A stretch of 64,000 nt of DNA from Brucellaceae bacterium (GCA_020637775.1 JACKJV010000002.1:124001-188000), one strand, 5' to 3'. Numbered from the stretch's first letter, positions 8,001-16,268 are shown. Notes: generated by a model not told the origin, from the sequence alone. Numbers and translations: made by a program.

Positions 8001-9364
8001 GGCGCGGCCTCCTTCCGGTCATGCGCCAGTTCCTCCACCTCGAAGATCGTGATGGCAGGCAGGATGCGCACGAACAGGAAGACCAGCGCGAAAAACGTTC
8101 CGATGGATCCGAACAGGATGGCGAAATCGAGCCAGGTCAGCCAGCGTTCGTTCCATGCCGCGGGCAGGAAGCCGCGGCTCGGTCCCGTCACCACGATGAC
8201 GTAGCGCTCCAGCCACATGCCGACATTGACGATGAGCGAAATGGCGAACAACGCCTTCATGTTCAGCCGGACCCGTCGGAACCAGAGAACCGGCAGCACG
8301 CCCGCATTGCAGGTCAGCATGATCCAGAACAGCCAGCCATAGGGGCCGAAGGCGCGCTCCCACATCATGGTACGCTCATAGGCCTCGCCGGAATACCAGG
8401 CGAAGAAGGCTTCCGAGAGATAGCCATAGGCCACCACGAAACCGGCCGCCATCATGATGCGCGCCGCACTGTTCATGTGACGCAGCGTGATCAGATCCTT
8501 CACGTCGAACAGGTGGCGCAGCGGCACGGCGATGGTGATGACCATGGCGAAGCCCGAATAGAGCGCGCCGGCCACGAAATAGGGCGGGAAGATCGTCGAG
8601 TGATAGCCCGGCGCGATCGCGAAGGTGAAGTCGATGGAAACGATCGAATGCACGGAAACGACCAGCGGCGTGGCCAGCGCGGCCAGCAGGAAATAGCTTG
8701 CGTTGAAGCGCGCCCAGTGAAAGGCGGACCCGCGCCAGCCGAGCGCCAGGATGCCGTAGAAATAGCGTGCCGCGCGGCTTTTCGCCCGGTCGCGAAGGAT
8801 GGCGAGATCCGGCAGCAGTCCCATGTACCAGAACAGCAGCGAGACCGTCGCATAGGTCGCGATGGCCGCGAAATCCCAGACCAGCGGGCTGCGCCATTGC
8901 GGCCAGTGCATGTGGGTATTGGGCATGGGCAACAGCCAGTAGAAAAACCACGGCCGCCCGAGATGGAGGATGGGAAACAGCCCGGCCATGGCCACTGCGA
9001 ACAGCGTCATCGCCTCGGCAAAACGGTTGATCGAGGCCCGCCAGGGCTGGCGCAGCAGCAGGAGTACCGCCGAGATCAGTGTGCCGGCATGGCCTATGCC
9101 GACCCACCAGACGAAATTGGAGATCATCGTCCCCCAGGCGACCGGAATGTTGATGCCATAGGCGCCGACACCTGTCGCGATGAGGTAGACGATGGCATGC
9201 AGCAAGACGAGCACGAGCAGGAAAGCGGCAAGGAAGGCCAGCCAGAAATGGCGCGGCAGCCTGCCCGCCAGAACGACCGAACTGATCCGCCTGCTGATTT
9301 CCTCGCGGTCATGAAGCCCGCGCAGAACCGGAAACCGCTCCTGCCTGTCCGCCGCCTCAGCCAT
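7997..9364 (-). CDS. actC: Alternative complex III quinol-binding membrane subunit ActC (NrfD/PsrC family)
   Basis: 455 residues, about ten predicted helices, NrfD/PsrC family. ActC forms the quinol-oxidising site of ACIII next to the iron-sulfur part of ActB. Family landmarks visible are WWVGIGHAGTLISAVLLLLRQPWR, whose histidine is in the conserved quinone-site region, then NRFAEAMTLFAVAMAGLFPILHLGRPW and the HSIVSIDFTFA helix. I start it at the ATG at 9364, eight bases inside actB, because longer readings run through actB sequence. The end overlaps actD by ATGA. Confidence 0.94.
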   Translation of the reverse strand: MAEAADRQERFPVLRGLHDREEISRRISSVVLAGRLPRHFWLAFLAAFLLVLVLLHAIVYLIATGVGAYGINIPVAWGTMISNFVWWVGIGHAGTLISAVLLLLRQPWRASINRFAEAMTLFAVAMAGLFPILHLGRPWFFYWLLPMPNTHMHWPQWRSPLVWDFAAIATYATVSLLFWYMGLLPDLAILRDRAKSRAARYFYGILALGWRGSAFHWARFNASYFLLAALATPLVVSVHSIVSIDFTFAIAPGYHSTIFPPYFVAGALYSGFAMVITIAVPLRHLFDVKDLITLRHMNSAARIMMAAGFVVAYGYLSEAFFAWYSGEAYERTMMWERAFGPYGWLFWIMLTCNAGVLPVLWFRRVRLNMKALFAISLIVNVGMWLERYVIVVTGPSRGFLPAAWNERWLTWLDFAILFGSIGTFFALVFLFVRILPAITIFEVEELAHDRKEAAP

Positions 9365-12257
9365 CGGCCATGTCCTTGCCCTGCCGCTTCGCAAGGTCGG
9401 GATGCGGGTTCTTGATCTCGGCAAGATAGGTTGTGCGCGGGCGTGTGCCGAGATGGGCAAGCAGCGCGTAGTCATGCGGCGCGGCCTTGTCCGCGACGAC
9501 CTGCGCATCCGGGTCATTGAGATTGCCGAAGGTGATGGCCTGCGCCGGGCAGGCCTGCTGGCAGGCTGTGACCACCTCACCGTCCGCGATCGGCCGGTTG
9601 TCGATCTGCGCGTCGATCCGCGCCCGGCTGATGCGCTGGACGCAATAGGTGCATTTCTCCATCACGCCGCGCGAACGCACGGTGACATCCGGGTTTCGCC
9701 CCGCCTGTCTTGTGTCGGCCTCGTCGCCGAACGTCTGGTAGCCGAGGAAGTTGAAGCGGCGCACCTTGTAGGGGCAGTTCTGCGAACAGTACCGGGTGCC
9801 GATGCAGCGGTTGTAGACCTGTGCGTTCAGGCCGTCATGGGTATGCACGGTTGCATTGACAGGGCAGACCACCTCGCACGGCGCCTTCTCGCAATGCATG
9901 CAGGGCACTGGCTGGAAATGGGTCTCGGGCGCTTCGGGCGGCCCGGTATGGTAACGGTCGATGCGCAGCCAGTGCATTTCGTGGCCGATGGCGCATTCCT
10001 CCGGCCCGACGGCGGGAATGTTGTTCTCCGCCTGGCAGGCGCTCACGCAGGCCATGCAGCCGGTGCAGGCGGTCAGGTCGATCGACATGCCCCACGCTTC
10101 CTGCTCGTAGTCCCACTCGGGATAGAGTGATTCCGGCTCGGGCTCCGGCTCCGGCAAGCGGCCGTCGCGGACATCCTCCAGCGTCGCGGTCCGCAGGATG
10201 TCGCGTCCTTCCATGCGCTGGTGATGCTGCGTGGTCACGAGATCCATTTCACCATCGCTTGGCTCGATGGCGGCGCCGGTGGCCAGCCATGGCGTTCCGG
10301 CCTGGCGAAGCGGATAGGCATCATGGCCGAGCGCGTCGCGGGTGACCGTCTGGTCGGCACTGCGAATCTGGCCCAGTGTCAGTGTCAGCGTGTCCTCGGG
10401 CTGGCCCGGAACGATGAGTGCGGGCGCTGCCAGCCGCCTGTCGCCATGCGAGACCGTGATTGCCTGCCCGTCGGCAATGCCGAGCGACCGCGCCGTTGCC
10501 GGTGCCAGAAAGACCCCGTTGCCCCAGACGGTCTTGGTGACCGGATGCGGCAGTTCCTGCAGCATGGCGCAATTGGCATGGCGCCCGTCGCGCAGGAAGG
10601 GATGGGCAACGAAACGGATGTCCAGCCCGGAGGCCGGCCGCTCCTGCCGCAAGGTGGAGGGATCGCGGCCCCTCCCTCTCACGGGAAGCGGTGCGGCGGC
10701 GCTGCCGGAAATGGTGCCCCGCTTCAACGCCTGTTTCCAGACCGCGTCGTCGAGGTTCTCCCACGTCGCGCGCACAAGGGCACGCGAATCGCCGCCCGGT
10801 TCCGGCGCAAGCGTGGCCAGCATCTCCGGCAGCGTCCTTCCGCCGAAAAGCGGGCGGATCAGCGGTTGCTGGAGCGATGCGGTGCCGTCATGACCGCGCA
10901 GGTCGCCCCAGCTTTCCAGATCATGCGCGGCGGGAATGTGCCAATCGGCCAGCACGGCGGTATTGTTGCCACAAAGGCCCCAGTGGATGAGCGTGTCGAG
11001 GCTGGCAAACGCGCCTGCCGCGTCGGTATCGCCGGGCGCTGTGGCAACCGGATCATGCGCAAATGCGAAAACGGTGCGGATCCCGCCATTCCGAATGGTG
11101 TCGCAGAGGTCGCCGAGATCGCCGTCGGTCGAAAAGGCGCCCGGCCGCTCGATCAGGTCCACCGTGTGGCCAAGGCTGCCGAGCGCCGCATTCGCGCCCA
11201 TGGCCACGGCATGCACGAACGCGCTCTGATGTGCCCCGGCCACCACCAGCGCCTCGCGCCCGGCGGCGCGCAGGTCTTCCACCATGATACGGATGAAGGC
11301 CGCATCGACCGGAAGATCGTCGGAAAACGTGTCGCCCGCCAGGGCCGAAGCAATGGCGGCGGCAACGGCATCCGTGTTCGAAGGGCGCATGGCCTGCCGG
11401 TGATCCGCGCATGCACCCGTGATGGTTGGCGTCGTTTCCAGCATGTAGAGCCGGTTCATGCCGTCGCCGGCCTCGCGCACGCGCCGGTTTTCACTGAAGG
11501 CGCGCGCATGCGCCAGGCGGCCGGCGCCTTCGCCAAGAAAATCGCTGTCAAGGTTGAGAATGCGGCTTGCGCGGTCCAGCCGGGGCAGCGCCACAAGATC
11601 GCGGCCGAAGAGATGACGCATCGCCTGGCTTTCGCCCTGGGCGGCCAGCGGGTCGTGCATGAAGATGCGCAGGGCAGGGAAGGTTTCCCGCAAACCGGCG
11701 AGCTGGCGCAGCACGGTGGGCGATGTCGTGGCTTCGATCAGCAGTGCCGTCGAAGCGCCCCGGTCGGTGGCCATTTGCGCCCGCAGCCGCGCCGCATCGG
11801 CGAGAAAGTCACCGAAGGCGGCCATTTCGCCACGCTTCACCGGCGCGCGCGACCGGTCCGGGTCGAACAGTTCCCAGACCGCCGCCTGCATCACCGCATC
11901 CGTTGCGCCCAGCGAAGACGGGTGGTCCGGATTGCCTTCCACCTTGACCGGACGCCCCTCATGCGCTTCCACCAGCGCGCCGATGCCGAAGCCGCCGCTG
12001 GCAAGCGTCGTTGCATAGGTTACCGGGATCCCCGGCACCAGCGTCTCCGGCTGTTCGACATAGGGCACGATGGCATCCGGCGGGCTGCATGCGCCCAGAC
12101 CGGCGGCAGCGGTGGTCGCCGCCATCATCTTCAGCAGGCTGCGCCGCTCGATCCGGGGCGGGCCATATTCCGGCTCGCGAACGGAGGCTGCGCCGCCTGC
12201 CTCCTTGCCGGCATCGAGCTCGTCCAGACCGCGCCAGGGGTTATCGGTGGCAGACAT
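9357..12257 (-). CDS. actB: Alternative complex III iron-sulfur subunit ActB (molybdopterin-oxidoreductase-like)
   Basis: 966 residues joining a catalytically empty molybdopterin-oxidoreductase-like N-terminal half to an NrfC-like iron-sulfur C-terminal half. A twin-arginine signal (ERRSLLKMMAA, about 39-49) with GLGACS just after it suggests Tat export and perhaps a lipid anchor. The C-terminal part has four cysteine groups: CTGCMACVSACQ, CMHCEKAPCEVVC, CIGTRYCSQNCP and CTYCVQR with CQQACPA. The third lacks one cysteine (Thr in CIGT), as expected for the [3Fe-4S] cluster, leaving three [4Fe-4S]. These form the chain from the quinol site in ActC to ActA hemes. The start at 12257 overlaps actA by 17 bases and the end overlaps actC by 8. 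Confidence 0.96.
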   Translation of the reverse strand: MSATDNPWRGLDELDAGKEAGGAASVREPEYGPPRIERRSLLKMMAATTAAAGLGACSPPDAIVPYVEQPETLVPGIPVTYATTLASGGFGIGALVEAHEGRPVKVEGNPDHPSSLGATDAVMQAAVWELFDPDRSRAPVKRGEMAAFGDFLADAARLRAQMATDRGASTALLIEATTSPTVLRQLAGLRETFPALRIFMHDPLAAQGESQAMRHLFGRDLVALPRLDRASRILNLDSDFLGEGAGRLAHARAFSENRRVREAGDGMNRLYMLETTPTITGACADHRQAMRPSNTDAVAAAIASALAGDTFSDDLPVDAAFIRIMVEDLRAAGREALVVAGAHQSAFVHAVAMGANAALGSLGHTVDLIERPGAFSTDGDLGDLCDTIRNGGIRTVFAFAHDPVATAPGDTDAAGAFASLDTLIHWGLCGNNTAVLADWHIPAAHDLESWGDLRGHDGTASLQQPLIRPLFGGRTLPEMLATLAPEPGGDSRALVRATWENLDDAVWKQALKRGTISGSAAAPLPVRGRGRDPSTLRQERPASGLDIRFVAHPFLRDGRHANCAMLQELPHPVTKTVWGNGVFLAPATARSLGIADGQAITVSHGDRRLAAPALIVPGQPEDTLTLTLGQIRSADQTVTRDALGHDAYPLRQAGTPWLATGAAIEPSDGEMDLVTTQHHQRMEGRDILRTATLEDVRDGRLPEPEPEPESLYPEWDYEQEAWGMSIDLTACTGCMACVSACQAENNIPAVGPEECAIGHEMHWLRIDRYHTGPPEAPETHFQPVPCMHCEKAPCEVVCPVNATVHTHDGLNAQVYNRCIGTRYCSQNCPYKVRRFNFLGYQTFGDEADTRQAGRNPDVTVRSRGVMEKCTYCVQRISRARIDAQIDNRPIADGEVVTACQQACPAQAITFGNLNDPDAQVVADKAAPHDYALLAHLGTRPRTTYLAEIKNPHPDLAKRQGKDMADG

Positions 12258-12897
12258 AGCAATCGGTCATGGTTTCGGGGTGGATCTCTTCCTCCATCAT
12301 CAGAAGGGCGCGCAGCCGCGCGATGTCGGCGGGCGGCTGCCAGTCGGTGTCGAACACGTCCTTCCGTGGACGCAGGTTGGGTTCCGGATTGCGATGGCAG
12401 TCCAGGCACCAGCTCATCGTCAGCGGGCTGGCCTGCCAGGTCAGCGCCATCGTGTCGACGGGGCCATGACAGGTGGTGCAGGCCACGCCCTTGTTCACAT
12501 GGATGGCATGGTTGAAATAGACGAAGTCCGGCAGGTCATGCACGCGATTCCAGGAAATCGGCGTTCCGTTTGCCAGGCTGCTGCGCACCGGCTCCAGCAT
12601 GTCGGCATTGGTCCACAGTTGCGAATGGCATGTCATGCAGGTTTCCGTCGGAGGCAGTCCGGCGAAAGCGGAGGTCTCGACGCCGGTATGGCAATAGCGG
12701 CAGTCGATGCCGAGCGCCCCGGCATGATGCTTGTGGCTGAACGGCACCGGCTGGGTCATGTCGCGCTCCATTCCCGTCACCAGGGACGATCGTGGCAAGG
12801 CCGCCAGCACGAAAATGACGGCAAGGACGAGCGTCACGCCGCCCCACAGGACAAGACGTGCGATCTCGTTGGAATGTCGTCCGAAAAGCTGGCTCAT
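12241..12897 (-). CDS. actA: Alternative complex III pentaheme cytochrome c ActA
   Basis: 218 residues. One N-terminal membrane helix (about 13-35) anchors a periplasmic domain with exactly five CxxCH heme sites: CRYCH, CMTCH, CTTCH, CLDCH and CYVCH. Free histidines (SHKHH, NHAIH) can serve as bis-His ligands. This layout is that of ActA, which receives electrons from the ActB iron-sulfur chain and hands them to ActE or a soluble cytochrome. It is the first recognised gene of the operon. The GGAAGGGG ribosome site sits very close to the ATG, so starting may rely partly on coupling to a possible short upstream frame that ends in ATGA here. A signal peptidase site is not obvious, which supports a retained anchor. 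Confidence 0.94.
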   Translation of the reverse strand: MSQLFGRHSNEIARLVLWGGVTLVLAVIFVLAALPRSSLVTGMERDMTQPVPFSHKHHAGALGIDCRYCHTGVETSAFAGLPPTETCMTCHSQLWTNADMLEPVRSSLANGTPISWNRVHDLPDFVYFNHAIHVNKGVACTTCHGPVDTMALTWQASPLTMSWCLDCHRNPEPNLRPRKDVFDTDWQPPADIARLRALLMMEEEIHPETMTDCYVCHR

Positions 12898-13079
12898 CCC
12901 CTTCCGCCGCGCATCATCACGATCGGATAACCGGCGAAGGGATCGATTGTTCCCGTGGAAGCTGCTGCTGCCGGCGCGGCGCCCAGGCCCGACCGCACAA
13001 ATATGTCAGCAGGCGCGCCAAACGTGATCGCGGCCGGCCCATTGCAGCCACCTTCGCATGCCATTACCTGCAATGACAT
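12894..13079 (-). CDS. Possible short upstream frame coupled to actA (doubtful)
   Basis: An open frame of about 61 codons ends in GGA TGA exactly over the actA start (ATGA overlap), as all other junctions of this operon do. The peptide begins MSLQVMACEGGCNG and includes AAITFGAPADIFVRSGLG and a Gly/Arg-rich end. It has no signal peptide, helix or family I know. It fills the 202-base gap between actA and the divergent zinc-ribbon gene, so the promoter would have to lie inside or upstream of it. It may be a leader peptide, or only the untranslated promoter region with a chance frame. Confidence 0.25.
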   Translation of the reverse strand: MSLQVMACEGGCNGPAAITFGAPADIFVRSGLGAAPAAAASTGTIDPFAGYPIVMMRGGRG

Positions 13080-13099
13080 ACCGAGGAGAGAGAACCACG

Positions 13100-13333
13100 A
13101 TGGCATTCGACGAAATCAGGGTCCTGGACATGCTCTGCAACCATTGCGGTTCAAGGAACCGGCTGACCTTCGATGATGGCAGCGACAATTGCCGGCTCGA
13201 CTGCTCGAATTGTGGGCGAACCATCGGCTATATCGACGCCATCGGCCGCTACGGTCTTTACGAGGGCAAATCGGCGGCCCAACCTGTTCCCTCATGGATT
13301 CACGGACGCGAGAGGCCCGAGGCGGAAATCTGA
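13100..13333 (+). CDS. Small zinc-ribbon protein of unknown function
   Basis: 77 residues, no family name recognised. Two cysteine knuckles, CNHCGS (about 14-19) and CSNCG (about 35-39), are spaced like a zinc ribbon and should bind one zinc. Between them lies RLTFDDGSDNCRLDCSN with two more cysteines. The C-terminal half is polar (IGYIDAIGRYGLYEG). No membrane segment. GAGGAGAG at 13083-13090 gives a clear ribosome site for the ATG at 13100. It is transcribed divergently from the ACIII-caa3 operon across about 200 bases, a place where regulators are often found. A nucleic-acid-binding or metal-sensing role is a guess from the ribbon alone. Confidence 0.75.
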   Translation: MAFDEIRVLDMLCNHCGSRNRLTFDDGSDNCRLDCSNCGRTIGYIDAIGRYGLYEGKSAAQPVPSWIHGRERPEAEI

Positions 13334-13342
13334 TCGTGGCCC

Positions 13343-13366
13343 GGTGACGGGTTCGTGCCGGTCACC
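13343..13366. terminator. Hairpin between convergent genes
   Basis: GGTGACGG (13343-13350) can pair with CCGGTCACC (13358-13366) with one bulged G and a seven-base loop. It sits between the zinc-ribbon gene (plus) and the flavoprotein gene (minus), overlapping the last codons of the latter. There is no T-run, so a role as terminator is only suggested by position. Confidence 0.35.
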
Positions 13367-14774
13367 CGCCGGGCAGGAAGCCGTCGTCGCGCTCGCGCGG
13401 CCTCGGCGCACTCACGGCTTCGCAGATTTGCCGCAAGGCGTCTTTCAGCCCTTCCTCCACTGTCGGATGGTAGAAGGGCATGGACAGCAGGCCTTGCGCC
13501 GTCACGCCCTGCTGGATGCTCCAGGCCAGCGCATGGGCCAGATGCTCCATGTCCGGCCCGAACAGCGTGGCCCCGACAAGGCGGCCGCTCGCCGCATCCG
13601 CGTGGAGCTTGCTCAGGCCCGCCGTTCGCCCTTCCAGCCGCGCCCGGCCCTGGTTGTCGAACCGGGCGCGTCCCGAGACTGTCTTTCCTGCATGTTCTCC
13701 CGGCTGGTGGCCGACCATGGCGACGTTGGGATCGGTAAAGACGATGTTCAGCCGTGTCATCCGCGATGACGGCTTGACCACCGGATAGGACGCGGCATTC
13801 ATGCCGGCCGTCGCGCCTTCGGCCGCTGCTTCATGCAGGACAGGCCTGCTGCCATTGGCATCGCCGGCAATGAAGACCGGCGTGTCACCGCATTGCAGTG
13901 TCTGCGGATCGAAGCGCGGCAGGCCGTCTTCGCCGGTCACGAGGCCCGCCGCGTCAAGGCCGAGATCCTGCACATTGGGTGAACGTCCGGCGGCCACCAG
14001 AAGCCGATCGAAAACCTCGCTGGCACCATTTTCCCGGATGACGGCCACGCCACCGCCGGCCCGCTCTGCTCTCATGTCAACGCCCGTATGGACCGCGAAT
14101 TCGCGGCGCATGGCGACGAGGAAGGCGGCATTGATTTCGTCATCTTCGATCTGTGCCAGCCGTTCGCCCTTGTCATGGACGGCGACGCGCACACCAAGAC
14201 GGTGCAGCGCCTGTGCGATCTCGATACCCAACGGCCCCGCCCCGATCACCCCGACCGAGGCTGGCAGGCGGTCGAGGTCGAAAAGCGTCTCGTTGGTCAG
14301 GATCAGGTCGCCCAGGGCGGCGAACGGGCCGGGAACGCGCGGCGAGGCGCCGGTGGCAATCACCACCGCGCGGGCCGACACGCGTCTTCCATCGTCGAGC
14401 AGCAGCTCGGTCGGCCCCTGAAACCGGGCGCGCGCCCGCAGCGCCGTTCCGTCGGGCAACGCGTCGAACCCCGCTTTGACGCCCTCGACGAAGCGCCGGC
14501 GTTCGCCATGCAGACGTTGCATCACGTCTGCCGTGTCGATGTCGATATCGTCGGTCTGAATGCCGAACAGCGGTGCCCTCAATGCTCCATGCGCGGCCTT
14601 GCCCGCGGCAATGAGCAGTTTTGAAGGCATGCAGCCCACCGTGGCGCAGGTCGTTCCGGCAAAGGCGGGATCGATGAGAACCGTGCGTGCGCCCGCGCTG
14701 CGGGCCTTGCGTTCCGCCACGATACCGGCCGTGCCCGCGCCGATAACCGCCACATCGGTATCAATGGCGGTCAT
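13362..14774 (-). CDS. Dihydrolipoamide dehydrogenase-like flavoprotein disulfide reductase
   Basis: 470 residues, class I pyridine nucleotide-disulfide oxidoreductase. FAD-binding GAGTAGIVAERKA opens the chain, the redox pair is CATVGC (about 43-48, a CxxxxC), the NAD(P) fold is GVIGAGPLGIEIAQAL, and the second FAD contact is FIAGDANG. The C-terminal dimer domain carries the catalytic HPTVEEGLKDAL. All catalytic residues are present. The usual GGTCLNVGCIPSK is altered to GTTCATVGCMPSK, so it is a divergent paralogue and not the pyruvate dehydrogenase E3, which would sit with E1/E2 genes. Dihydrolipoamide, mycothione- or glutathione-like substrates, or a soluble transhydrogenase-like role, are all open. 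It lies convergent to the zinc-ribbon gene and upstream of small membrane protein genes on the same strand. Confidence 0.85.
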   Translation of the reverse strand: MTAIDTDVAVIGAGTAGIVAERKARSAGARTVLIDPAFAGTTCATVGCMPSKLLIAAGKAAHGALRAPLFGIQTDDIDIDTADVMQRLHGERRRFVEGVKAGFDALPDGTALRARARFQGPTELLLDDGRRVSARAVVIATGASPRVPGPFAALGDLILTNETLFDLDRLPASVGVIGAGPLGIEIAQALHRLGVRVAVHDKGERLAQIEDDEINAAFLVAMRREFAVHTGVDMRAERAGGGVAVIRENGASEVFDRLLVAAGRSPNVQDLGLDAAGLVTGEDGLPRFDPQTLQCGDTPVFIAGDANGSRPVLHEAAAEGATAGMNAASYPVVKPSSRMTRLNIVFTDPNVAMVGHQPGEHAGKTVSGRARFDNQGRARLEGRTAGLSKLHADAASGRLVGATLFGPDMEHLAHALAWSIQQGVTAQGLLSMPFYHPTVEEGLKDALRQICEAVSAPRPRERDDGFLPGG

Positions 14775-14820
14775 GGCGGCCAGCCGGGCGCCGTGCGGGC
14801 ATGGCGCGGATCATCGCCCA

Positions 14821-15063
14821 TCAGCGGGAATCGTCCTTGCTGAACAGGTGCGGGTAATAGTTGTTGCGAATCCGCAGCCTTGGTGCCAGCACCCAGGCCA
14901 CAGGCACCGTGAGCGCGAATGCCGCCGCCACCACGGCCGGCAGGACATACTCCATGTAGGGACGCAGCGCCGGGATCGACAGCACCAGCGTTGCAAAACT
15001 GCCGAACAGGACGGCATTGACGGGCAGGGCGAGCATTCCGGTCATGAATGTGCGGGTACGCAT
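14821..15063 (-). CDS. Small two-helix membrane protein, unknown
   Basis: 80 residues, not recognised. Two predicted membrane helices (about 8-30 and 37-60) lie between a basic N-terminus (MRTRTFMTG) and a C-terminal tail RLRIRNNYYPHLFSKDDSR, placing both ends probably on the same side. The start is chosen by a clean GGAGG six bases before the ATG at 15063; the frame stays open upstream without such a site. It lies 46 bases upstream of the flavoprotein gene on the same strand and could share its transcript. Confidence 0.65.
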   Translation of the reverse strand: MRTRTFMTGMLALPVNAVLFGSFATLVLSIPALRPYMEYVLPAVVAAAFALTVPVAWVLAPRLRIRNNYYPHLFSKDDSR

Positions 15064-15146
15064 GAAAAACCTCCATTGGTGTTCGGGAGAAAACGTCCGG
15101 CCTGCATGGCTGGTTCCGGCCGGCGGGCAAAACGCCGGCAGGGAAC

Positions 15147-15293
15147 TCACAGCGCCAGCAGCAGCGCCAGCAGGACGATGCCGGACAGGCCGGCAATGAA
15201 GACAATTTTCCGCTTCGCCGATCGCAGGACGATATGGCCCTGGCGCGTATCCTCGCCGCGATAGCTTCTCCGGTTCCGTCTGGACTGGCTCAT
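15147..15293 (-). CDS. Very small basic membrane peptide beside exoD
   Basis: 48 residues: an Arg-rich N-terminus (SQSRRNRRSYRGED) followed by RQGHIVLRSAKRKIVFIAGL and one membrane helix (about 30-48). From memory, short alphaproteobacterial proteins with an RQGxIVLR...FIAGL pattern are common and annotated without function; I cannot confirm by search. GGAG lies six bases before the ATG at 15293; an ATG four codons upstream is also possible. It is 65 bases downstream of exoD on the same strand. Confidence 0.6.
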   Translation of the reverse strand: MSQSRRNRRSYRGEDTRQGHIVLRSAKRKIVFIAGLSGIVLLALLLAL

Positions 15294-15358
15294 CGTTGTC
15301 TCCATGGTTTTCCTGCTGGAAACCGGCGAACCTGTTCGGGTGCCGTGATGTTCCGCGA

Positions 15359-15937
15359 TCAGTGGAGCGCCGCGATCGCCACCGTCACCGTCGCCCCGGC
15401 CAGCACCAGGCCGATTGCCGCGAGCAATCCGTCGCGAGCCAGGATGGCCGTTGCAAATGCGGCAATGGCACCGCCCAGTATCGAGGAGGAAAAGGGAATC
15501 ACCTCCAGGAAGGGCATGGCGAAGCCGCAGATCATGCACAGCACCTGAAGCAGCAGGCGCGCCGGCGGGCGCACAAGCCAGGACAGCCGCTCGCGCGTCA
15601 GCCGGTCCGCGAAACCTGCCGGCTTTCTCAGCGATCGCAACGTCCTCACGAGCTTGCGGCTTCCCACTTCCTGCCTGAGGATCCATTTCGGCAGCCAGAG
15701 CCGCCGGCGCCCCGCGATCATCTGCAGGGAAACGAGGCCGATGGTGATTCCCAGCAGGCTGGAAAGCCCGGGGATGCCGCTGAGCGGTGTCACCACGACC
15801 AGCGCCGGAAGCAGAACAAGGGCCGCATGCGACATGTGGCCGAGCCCGTCCAGCGCCTCGGCCACGGTCGTTGATTCGCCGGTCGCCGCCGCGCAGGTCT
15901 CGTCGATGATGGTCACAAGAGGCTGGGAATCGCTCAT
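15359..15937 (-). CDS. exoD: ExoD family membrane protein
   Basis: 192 residues of the exopolysaccharide synthesis ExoD family. The family pattern HMSHAALVLLPALVVVTPLSGIPG opens the membrane part, followed by ITIGLVSLQMIAGRRRLWLPKWI and three to four C-terminal helices with CMICGFAMPFLEVIPFSSS. In rhizobia exoD mutants are affected in exopolysaccharide production, alkali tolerance and nodule invasion; its biochemical activity is not known. Length is normal for the family. Transcribed towards the small basic membrane peptide and the flavoprotein, away from the lipoprotein gene after a strong hairpin. Confidence 0.88.
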   Translation of the reverse strand: MSDSQPLVTIIDETCAAATGESTTVAEALDGLGHMSHAALVLLPALVVVTPLSGIPGLSSLLGITIGLVSLQMIAGRRRLWLPKWILRQEVGSRKLVRTLRSLRKPAGFADRLTRERLSWLVRPPARLLLQVLCMICGFAMPFLEVIPFSSSILGGAIAAFATAILARDGLLAAIGLVLAGATVTVAIAALH

Positions 15938-15973
15938 GTCGTCAGGCCGGCCGCCGGGCGCGGCAGGTTGATG

Positions 15974-15999
15974 CCGGGCCGGCGCGTTTGCCGGCCCGG
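15974..15999 (-). terminator. Strong hairpin after the lipoprotein gene
   Basis: A perfect 10-base stem (15974-15983 with 15990-15999, CCGGGCCGGC and its complement) and a six-base loop lie 17 bases downstream of the lipoprotein stop codon. In that direction no T-run follows, so it may stop transcription weakly or protect the mRNA 3' end. Confidence 0.5.
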
Positions 16000-16016
16000 A
16001 TTGTCGTTTCAGTGTA

Positions 16017-16268
16017 TCAGCATTCCGCCCGGTAACGGCGGCCGTAGCGGTCCTCGTAAATGCACATGCCCGGCTCGCTGGCGCGTCCGATCAGCGCGCC
16101 GGCAGCCGCGCCGACCACGCCGCCGACAACGGCGCCCTCGACCGCGTCGTCGTTCACGGCGGCGCCGATGGCCGCACCGGATGCACCGCCGACCGTGGCA
16201 CCCCGTTCAGTGGCGGAGCAGCCGGCAAGGGCAAGCATGGCAAGGGCGGCAATCAGGACTTCTTTCAT
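16017..16268 (-). CDS. Glycine-zipper outer-membrane-type lipoprotein
   Basis: 83 residues. Lipoprotein signal with lipobox LALAGCS (Cys17), then a glycine zipper: GATVGGASGAAIGAAV and AVVGGVVGAAAGALIGRAS, two GxxxGxxxG runs that insert in membranes as paired helices. The C-terminus ends in CIYEDRYGRRYRAEC, a short conserved-looking tail with two cysteines. AGGAG seven bases before the ATG at 16268 fixes the start. Similar small lipoproteins are abundant in rhizobial envelopes and usually have no assigned function; stress-envelope roles have been shown for relatives such as SlyB. It is divergent from ku. Confidence 0.8.
   Translation of the reverse strand: MKEVLIAALAMLALAGCSATERGATVGGASGAAIGAAVNDDAVEGAVVGGVVGAAAGALIGRASEPGMCIYEDRYGRRYRAEC

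Noticed and set aside
10221..12515. 764-codon plus-strand frame opposite actB and actA
   Set aside because: Composition is that of an antisense shadow, and the opposite strand has complete iron-sulfur and heme motifs.
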